Program-made: the position numbers and the translations under genes
From: an uncultured Mycoplasmatota bacterium
GTDB taxonomy: Bacteria > Bacillota_I > Bacilli_A > RF39 > UBA660
Length of the DNA: 64,000 nucleotides
Direction of reading: 5' to 3'
Assembly (NCBI GenBank): GCA_900554315.1
Contig: USGP01000001.1
Coordinates: 62,001-126,000 of the forward strand
Shown here: one piece after another, positions 34,279 through 43,200 of the stretch
Numbering within the stretch: the first letter of the stretch is position 1
Layout of the letters: each line of letters begins with the position of its first letter
The notes under the pieces: model-generated
What the model saw: only the letters and a program-made list of their open reading frames with translations
The model's database searches: none
Told to the model about the DNA's origin: nothing

Positions 34279-35926
34279 AGATCAACAAGAAAAAATATTA
34301 CAAGAAATTGAAGTAAATGAAAATCATATAGCCAATTATCCTTTAGAAACTGAAACTGGTACTAAAAAAATGAAAGAAAAATTTCATGAAAAAGCTGTTT
34401 CAGAGAGAAATGCTTATATAACAAAAGAACTAAGTAAGTTTAAAGAATATCAAAGAACAGTATATATAGAGCTAGATAAGTATGTAAAATCAATCTTTCC
34501 ACAAGATAAAGAAGAAGTCTATCAAACTTCAGATGAAAATTTAAATAAATTAGTTAAAGTTTTGCCATTTGCTGATGACAAAGTATCATTAGAAATTAAA
34601 TTAGGATTTGCACATATTTTTTATCAATTATCAGAAGACACAGAATCATCTCTTAATACCATAAATGAAGGTATTGAAGATTTTATAAAAATCATGAAAG
34701 ATGCTAAGATTGAATTGACAGAGGTGGATTTTAATTATAGTCCATTTGTAAATGACTATATGAAGAAATTTTTAGAAAATATTAATGATCAAAATTTTGA
34801 AGATATTATGCAAGAAACGTTTAAAAGCATTTACTGGGAATGTCCAGAATTAATTATGCACATCAAACGTAATTTATTGATGCTTGTAAAAAAATATCAT
34901 CAAAAATTAAAAGAATATTGTGAGCAAATGGTAGCTAAAAAACTAGAAGAACAAGGAGTTACAAAAGAAAATGCAGTAACAACTTATCAACAAAAAGCAA
35001 TAGAATTAGAAAACGAAGAAGATAAAGATGAATTTAGAAATCTTCAAAAATTCTTAGGAAAAAGTAGAAACATAGATGATTATACAGAAGGGGCTCCACT
35101 TAGAAGTAAAAGTTTTAATCAGCTAGTAATCAAAGAAACTTATGGTGAATTGAAAGAAGAAGAAAAGAAAGATTTTGATGAAGAAAGCATTGCCCTACAT
35201 AGACATTTAGTAGTCTTAAAAGAGTATTATAATTATGAAAGTATTATTAAAGACTTAGTAAGTCGTTATAAGAAAAAAGATGAATCTAAGACAAAATATG
35301 AAGCTAAACAAAAAGAGATAGAAGCAGCAGAAAAGATAAGAGAAAAATTATATAAAGATTACGAAAGAGCTTGTGGAATTGGTTTCTTGGCAAGAAAAAA
35401 TGACACTAAGATTGCTGAAATCAAAGTGAAAATGAAAGAAGAAATTAATAAATTATCTAATTTATACCAAGAGTTAGAAGAGTTAGAAATAGACGTAAAT
35501 ATTGGAAAATATTTAACAGATGGAAGTACTGTATTTGATGTATTAGTAACAAGCTTAAGTTCTTATAACTATATTGAAAAAACATTAGTAGAAAAGTTCC
35601 AAGATGTTGATGTGGATTTTAATTTAGCAAACTATGTAGAAAGATATGTTAGATTTATTTATAATCCTAATGCCGATTTTCTACATAAAATAACAGCCCT
35701 ACTAGATTATGATATTGCTGAAGTGATTTCAGAAAAATATGCTTTATTAGGAATAAACATAGCCAAAGAAGAAATAAGCCAAGACAGTATCGATAGTGCA
35801 ATATCTTCTGTCGGAATCGTTGCTTTAATTAACAACATTAAAAGATCAAATATGACATTAGAAGAAATGAAACTTATATGTGATATTGATAAAATAGATT
35901 ATCATCTAGAAGAAGAAGTATTATAA
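34271..35926 (+). CDS. Large unknown helical cytoplasmic protein of the surface locus
   Basis: A 551-residue protein with no signal peptide or membrane segment, very rich in Lys and Glu, with several coiled-coil stretches (about residues 210-250 and 335-410). Visible segments are FNYSPFVNDYMKKFLENIN, YERACGIGFLARKND and VGIVALINNIKRSNMTLEEM. The upstream GTG (34256) is unsuitable; ATG 34271 follows AGGA. It overlaps the 33-residue ORF. I recognise no family. Position between surface genes suggests a cytoplasmic accessory role. Confidence 0.65.
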   Translation: MNKDQQEKILQEIEVNENHIANYPLETETGTKKMKEKFHEKAVSERNAYITKELSKFKEYQRTVYIELDKYVKSIFPQDKEEVYQTSDENLNKLVKVLPFADDKVSLEIKLGFAHIFYQLSEDTESSLNTINEGIEDFIKIMKDAKIELTEVDFNYSPFVNDYMKKFLENINDQNFEDIMQETFKSIYWECPELIMHIKRNLLMLVKKYHQKLKEYCEQMVAKKLEEQGVTKENAVTTYQQKAIELENEEDKDEFRNLQKFLGKSRNIDDYTEGAPLRSKSFNQLVIKETYGELKEEEKKDFDEESIALHRHLVVLKEYYNYESIIKDLVSRYKKKDESKTKYEAKQKEIEAAEKIREKLYKDYERACGIGFLARKNDTKIAEIKVKMKEEINKLSNLYQELEELEIDVNIGKYLTDGSTVFDVLVTSLSSYNYIEKTLVEKFQDVDVDFNLANYVERYVRFIYNPNADFLHKITALLDYDIAEVISEKYALLGINIAKEEISQDSIDSAISSVGIVALINNIKRSNMTLEEMKLICDIDKIDYHLEEEVL

Positions 35927-35965
35927 AACTATTTATGAAATTTTTTCAAAGAATAGTTTTTTTTT
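35925..35965 (+). terminator. Rho-independent terminator
   Basis: AAAACTATT and AATAGTTTT flank an 18-base loop, followed by a long T-run. Confidence 0.65.
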
Positions 35966-35973
35966 CTGTAATA

Positions 35974-35982
35974 TGATATAAT
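35974..35982 (+). promoter_or_regulatory. Extended -10 promoter element (signal peptidase and giant protein genes)
   Basis: TGATATAAT, 35 bases upstream of the signal peptidase gene; no good -35. Confidence 0.5.
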
Positions 35983-36017
35983 AAATTGTAAAAGAATAAA
36001 GATGGCGTGGTGAAAAG

Positions 36018-37274
36018 ATGAGTACAGCAAAAAAAATAGTAAAATCAATTGGATATTTATTCGTCGGTATGCTAGTAGCGTTATGTATTTATACATTTAT
36101 CATGACGGACGTATTAAAAAGAGATTATGCCAATGTATTTGGCTATACATACTTTGTAGTAGCCACTGGATCAATGTCTGGAACCATTGAAGTAAATGAT
36201 GTAGTAATTGTAAAGATTGGAGAAGAAGCCAATATTAATGATATTATTACTTATCAGACAGACAATGGAGAATTTATTACTCATAGAGTAATTAAAAAGA
36301 TTGGCAATCAAATTATTACTCAAGGAGATGTAAATAATACAGAAGATGATCCAATTACTAAAGATCAAATTGTAGGTACTGTAAAAATGGTGATTTCTCC
36401 AAGCTTTGTATTAAAGTTAATTGCTGTTTTACTAATTGTGTTTATTTTATTAGCATTCTTAAACTTTGATAAAATCTTTAAACGCTTTATTTTTGCAGAT
36501 GTGAAAGAACAAAAGAAAAAAACACAAGGAACTGTTCCAGAAGAACTATTCACAACAACACCAGCAAAGAAAGAAGAAAAATCAACTGGAAATACAGTAA
36601 ATATACCAATTAATGAAGTATTAAAGATTCAAAAAGATCAACAAGAAGCAGAGGATGAAGATGAAATTGAGGTATTAGAAGTAGAAGATATTATTGATAT
36701 TGATGATAATAATATTGTTAGAAAAGAAAAAAATAGTGCCAAAGAAAAGCAAAGAGAACTTTTAGAACAGATTGTAAATCTATTACGAATTAAAAATGAT
36801 ACTTTAACCATTACAAAAATGAACAAAAAATGGTTAACAAAATATCAATACGTTTATAAATTAGCTCAAATACTAACAGTAGGAGATACCAAAGAATTAG
36901 AAGAAACAATTATGCATCCAACATTTAAAGAAATATATGATTATGACTTAGACAAAGCAGGACTATATGAAAATTTAAGAAATAAAATTTATGAAATGCC
37001 AATTTATGTAGTGCTTAGAATATTGACTTTCGCAATTATATATAATGATGATACATTCTTTGATGGAGTATATAAAATTCTAAAATACAAAGTACAAATA
37101 GATCAAGAAAACCATTTCAAAACGATTAAGAAGAATGATGGTTATGCAAAAAAACAATTAAAATCATTAATTACATTTATGCAAAAGATTTCAATTAAAT
37201 ATGACAATAAAAAAGTATTCGAATTAGACAGAATAGAGCGTTATGTAAAATTAAAAAATTATGTAAATCATTAA
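36018..37274 (+). CDS. SipW-type signal peptidase I with a large cytoplasmic C-terminal domain
   Basis: A 418-residue protein. Residues 11-30 form the first membrane segment. The catalytic region has FVVATGSMSGTIEVND with Ser52 and FITHRVIKKI with His89, the Ser/His dyad of ER-type/SipW peptidases instead of Ser/Lys; TQGDVNNTEDDPI is the usual later motif. A second membrane segment lies at 130-149. The remaining 270 residues (acidic stretch 215-240, then a helical domain) are extra; SipW of Bacillus is about 190 residues. It likely processes the SipW-type proteins of the locus. It is followed 16 bases later by the giant repeat protein, its probable substrate or partner. Confidence 0.88.
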   Translation: MSTAKKIVKSIGYLFVGMLVALCIYTFIMTDVLKRDYANVFGYTYFVVATGSMSGTIEVNDVVIVKIGEEANINDIITYQTDNGEFITHRVIKKIGNQIITQGDVNNTEDDPITKDQIVGTVKMVISPSFVLKLIAVLLIVFILLAFLNFDKIFKRFIFADVKEQKKKTQGTVPEELFTTTPAKKEEKSTGNTVNIPINEVLKIQKDQQEAEDEDEIEVLEVEDIIDIDDNNIVRKEKNSAKEKQRELLEQIVNLLRIKNDTLTITKMNKKWLTKYQYVYKLAQILTVGDTKELEETIMHPTFKEIYDYDLDKAGLYENLRNKIYEMPIYVVLRILTFAIIYNDDTFFDGVYKILKYKVQIDQENHFKTIKKNDGYAKKQLKSLITFMQKISIKYDNKKVFELDRIERYVKLKNYVNH

Positions 37275-37290
37275 AAAGGAGGGACTTGCG

Positions 37291-40200
37291 GTGAGAAAAC
37301 AAGAAGTACGAAATAAAGCAATCTTAATAACCTTTTGCACTTTTCTTGTCTTAATTGCAGCTTTTAGTGTAATTAATTTGTTCACCGCAAAAACTACTTA
37401 TGGTAATATTGAACAGGTCTGGGATGGAGTAGAAGTAGCTACTTCTTTTTCTGCTGGTAATGGAACAGAAGAAAATCCCTATCAAATTACAAAAGGAAGC
37501 GAACTAGCTTATCTAAGGCAAATTGTAAATGAAAATTTATTACCAGACTTAGAAAATAAATATTTTGTTTTAAGCAATGATATTGATTTAGGAGGACATT
37601 CTTGGACCGGTATTGGAACGATGATTGGAGAAGAAGAAAGAGCCTTCTCTGGACATTTTGATGGTGCAGGCTACACGGTTAAAAATTTTAAAATAGATCA
37701 ACCTACTATTATAGATAATACTGATTATTATGGTTTATTTATAAATGTTAATAATGCAGAAATTAAAAACTTAAATATTAGTCAAGCATCTCTAACAACT
37801 CAAAATACAGCTAATCAAACAATAGCAGGTATCATAACTGCCAAAGTAGAAGGAACAACTTCTATTAGTAACATTGCTGTATATGATACAGAAATGGACT
37901 TAACTAATACACTAGGAACAGCAAATAATACCATAGGCGGTCTAATTGCAACAACTAATGAAGAAACTACTCTTCAAAATATTTATAACCAAATAACAAT
38001 AACAGACGTAAATGGAAACAGTTTTGGGAATACGATAGGAGTATTAAATGGTGCAGCGAAAAACATCGTAACGCAAATATCATATACCAATTTAGTATCT
38101 ACATATATACAAGAAGTAAAAGAGACAGGTGAAAAATCAAAATTAGAAAATGTTTATAAACTTGAAAATAATAATAACACATTAACAGTAACTTCTCCTG
38201 AAAATACTACTTTAGAGCAAGTATTAGATAGTTTAAATAAAGAAATTGCAGAAGAATATATTTGGACAGTAGATTCTATAAATTTAAAAATAATAAAAAG
38301 GGCAGATCAACCACAAGTCCAAAATGATATTCAAGCCCCAACAAATTTCAACTTTGGTAAAAGTGCAGCTATTCCGCTTCATGATACAGGAATAGATGGG
38401 GAAACTGCTTATATTAACGATTTAGAAAGTGACTATAATTATTACCTAGGATTAAATTATACAGAGTCAACGGATAGACAACTTCCAAGTGGAAACAATC
38501 AAAATATTTATAATGACAGTAATTTAGTAAAAGTATATATAAAATACAGCGGTGCTAATATTTCAGACGAGTCTGAAAAAGGGTATATCAGTTTAGAAGA
38601 ACAACAAAGTGCACTTGTATATTATAAATACTATCCAGTAAGCAATAATCAAGTAACGATAGAGTTAATTGATAATCCATTTGCCGACAGACCAAATGAT
38701 AAAGCATTTAATGGATGGATTACAGATTACAATGGAGCAACGATAAGTTTTGATAAAGATACATATACTAGAACTGTAACCATTCCTGTTACTTATACAA
38801 ATGGAATACCAGATATGATTAATATCACATTTAATGCATCATGGATTAACGCATCAACAGCAGAAATAACAAGCGATAATAATAGTACTTGGAGTAATGC
38901 TTTTGCTGAGCTAAAAAGCCCAGAAATGCAATCAATTATCAATAGAACAGTAATCTACGAAGGATTAGAAGATTTGTATATTTATAAAGATAGAGAAGTA
39001 AGTTATGGAAGCAGATATCCAGAAGGAGCGTATAACAGCAGTCATAGAGATATCAGCGGTAATTCCTGTACTTCATATCGTGGATGTAGTTATTATATAC
39101 AAAGTGGTCCGAACTATGATCCAGAAGCAGAGTATTATAGATATACTGGAACAACCTTTGTAGTAACTACTCCTCAACCATCTGGAGAAGTAACTACACC
39201 AATGGTACCAATAGGAACTTCTGCAGCAGGTTTCTATAGAAAAGTAACAGTTCCTAGATATCAAAGTATTGCTGGATATTATAATTCATCTGGAGAACTA
39301 CAAACTTCAGGAAGTTGTAATGTCTCTGCTGGATGTACTTATTACGAATTAGTACAATTCTATGATAGTAATAATAATCCAAATGTAATTACAGAAGATA
39401 GTGATTTATATTATTTAGCAACAAGAGATACTAACATCATTGTTCTAAGAGCAAACATTACAAGAGTACCAGGAGAAAACAATAAGCCATATACATTGAC
39501 TGGAATTAACAATGGACAAGATTATAGTGATAGAACTTTAGATATTAGTGATGAATATTTATATATATATGCTGATGCCAGAATTGAGTTTATAACTTTA
39601 AAAACAGATATTGAAAAAAATGATACGGATGCTACTAGCTCTACTAATGCTAGAGGTGTCATTTATGGTAATTGGCAAAACTTAAAAATTGGAAGAGGAT
39701 TAAAACAAAGTACAGCCAGTTCTTGGTGGGATACTTATGATGCTGTCAATGCCAACAGTATTATGGGGGGAAACAATAGCGGTGTTGGATCACAAAGATC
39801 ACCAGAAAAATATAAATTAATTGTGGAATCCGGATTATACAATACTGCAGAAGTAGTAAATGGTGGTACCAGTAGAGGAAACTGCTATGTAGGAGCTCAA
39901 GCAATATTTGGTAATGACTATGATAGAATCACCAACAATAACGACAGCATGGAAGTGTATTTCAGTGCCGTTGGAAGTTGGGGAAGTAGTATTTATAGTG
40001 GAAATGGTAATCAAGATTTAGCTTTTGACACCGTAATAAAAAGTGGAAAATATGGTTCTGATAAATCCGACGTTAGTAGTGGATACTATGTTGGAGGAAG
40101 AGGTTATGGTACTCACTATGCACCAAAGAGAACAATAGTAGAAGGTGGTTGGATTTATAACCTAAATGGTGGACCATTAACAGCCAATACTAGTGATGAA

Positions 40201-43200
40201 TTAAATGAGACTTATACGTATGTAAAAGGTGGACAAGTAGACTTTGTTTTCGGAGGTGCAGGAACAACCACTACTTATGGAAATAGAATAATAGGTGTAA
40301 CCGGCGGGACCATTAACTATGCTGTGTTTGGTGGAAGTAATGGATACTTAGGGTCAAACAATGATGGAAAATTATCAAGTATTGGTTTTGTCTATATTGG
40401 TGGTAATGCCGTAATTGGTAATGATAACTATCAACTATCAGGCAATGAAAACTGGGGAGTTGAAAAAGGATCAGTCTTTGGAATTGGTAATGGTAAGAGT
40501 TCTTCTACAAGTATTGGTTCAGCAAAAGGAGCTATTGTTATCATCGATAGAGATGCCGTTATTAATAACAATGTTTATGGAGGAGGTAACTACGGTTCTG
40601 TAGGAACTTCTGGAACAGGAACATCTGATATTAAAATTTTAGGTGGAACAGTAAAAGGTTCCGTTTACGGTGGAGGAAACAACAACGGAGCAGGATCAAA
40701 TAATATTGATGCTCAAATAAACATAGAAATGACCGGAGGAAAAGTAGAAGGATCTATCTATGGTGGTTCAAGAACAAAAGGTACTGTATACGGTTCATCA
40801 ACAGTAAACGTGTTAAACGGAACCATTAACACCGACATTTATGGTGGAGGAGAAGGTGGATATAGTAACCGTAACAATCCTGGAACTTATGTCGGTGAAA
40901 ATGTCAATGTTACCATTGGAAATAATAATGGAGGACCAACCATTAATGGTTCTGTCTATGGCGGAAGTGCCTACGGAACTGTAAATGGTACCGGAGAAAA
41001 TAGTAGTAGTTCTCAATATAAAACAAATGTAACTGTAAATAATGGTACTGTTAAAAAATCTGTCTTTGGTGGAGGTAAAGGAAATACAACTTACACACCA
41101 AAAGTATATGGAGATGTAACAGTAACTGTAAACAATGGAAACCTTGGAGCAGTCTATGGTGGAAATGATGCTAAGGGCAGTCCATCAGGAGATGATTTTG
41201 TCTATTTAAATGGTGGAACGATTGGAAATGCCTTTGGTGGAGGAAATCAAACAGGACAGACTACAACCAATATTTATTTACAAGGAGCAACAGTAACTAA
41301 TTTATATGGTGGATCGAATCAATCAGGTAATGTTACCACAAATAATGTTTTTGTAACAAGTGGAACATCAGGAAATGTCTATGGTGGAAACAACCTTGGT
41401 GGAAAAACAACAACAGATAATGTAGAAATTACTGGTGGTACGATAACAGGAGACGTTTATGGAGGAGGAAATCTTGCATCAGCAACAACCACAAATTTAT
41501 ACCTTGGAGCAGCAAATATTAATAATGTCTATGGTGGTGGAAAAAGTGCAGATGCAACAACAACAACCTCACAGATTGTAGGATCAACTATCCAAAATTT
41601 CTATGGCGGATCTAATGTTACAGGAAATGTAGATCAAGCAACCCTAACCATGGAGGACGGCAATGTAGGTTCAATATATGGCGGAAATAATGCTGGAGGA
41701 CAAACTAACACATCAATAATTACCATCAATAATGGAACAATTAATTCTGTCTACGGTGGAGGAAATAAAGCAGAAAATACCACTTCAAGTATCCAAATCA
41801 ATAATGGAGAGATATCATATATTTATGGTGGTGGAAATGAAGCTGGATTAAATGATACCGCAATAAATATCGTAGAAGGAAATATAGGAACCCTATATGG
41901 AGGATCAAATAAATCCGGTAATATTTCAGATACTTCTATTAATGTAGGAGGAAATATTACCCAAGGAAAGTTAGATGTAACAACTAATGTAGATGCAACC
42001 AATTTAGGATTCTTGGAACAGTGGCAGACTGGATATACATCAGAAGCAACGATTGATGTAACTTTAACAAATGATACACAATACGACATAACTGACTGGG
42101 AGACTCAAGTAAATATACCTAATTCCACTTATCAATCAACAAGCTCTGGTTTAAGAATTACTTCTAGCGATGGAGTATATACACTTTCTTCTGATAATGC
42201 TTATAATTCGGCAATCATTCCTGCCAATGGTGGAACGTATACTGTTTCATTTACAGTATACTCATCAGAACAATATTATAATGTAGAAGCGACCTCAACT
42301 GTAATTAGTCCACAACCAGTAACAACACCAACGAATCCAAGTGTTAATAGTATATTTGGTGGAAACAACATGGGTGGAACAACGGATAATTCTAAAATTA
42401 AAGTATTCGGTGGAAATATCGGAAATATTTATGGTGGAGGAAATGAAGCGCCTGTTAATATACCAAATGTAAATGTAGAAAACGCTACAGTAAATAATAT
42501 TTATGGTGGCGGAAATATGGCCGCAATCAATGGAAATACTAGTGTAACAATAAAAGACAGTAATATAACTACTAATATCTATGGTGGGGGAAACTATGGA
42601 GAGGTAACTGGTAGCACAGAAGTAAATATTACATCCACTAACATCTCAGGAAGTGCTTATGGTGGAGGAAACGGAGCAAGCGCTATCGTAAATCAAAATA
42701 CAACAATTACAGTAGATGGAAATACAACGATTGGTACTCCAACTTCAAAAGCCCCACAGCAAGGATGTTTGTTTGGCGGAGGAAATGCTGCTGCCACTGG
42801 AACAGAATCTGCTAACAATTCTTTAGCAACAGTAAATTTAGTTGGTGGTAAGATTTATGGAAATGTTTATGGTGGAGCCAACACCTCTGTAGTATACGGT
42901 AAGACAGATACCAATATTGGAACATCTGCAGTAAGTAAAAACAATTTACAAGAAGAAACGATTGATATCGGTGGAACAGTCTTTGGTGGAGGAGAAGCAA
43001 ATGCAGAAGGATCAGAAAACTACGACTTCTCATTCATCTCTGTAACGGGTGCTATTGATATAGAAATAAACGGAACAAATTATCAAAATAATAATCATGA
43101 TTTCCTTATTTCTGGTTCTATATTTGGTTCAGGAAATGCCTCATCTTCTAGTGGTACAAGTGAAATCTATATAAAGAATTTAGGAACTAGAGACAATCCA

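Noticed and set aside
40570..43145. CRISPR or DNA-level satellite repeats
   Set aside because: Repeats lie inside one long reading frame, vary in DNA sequence and spacing, and are conserved as amino acids only.
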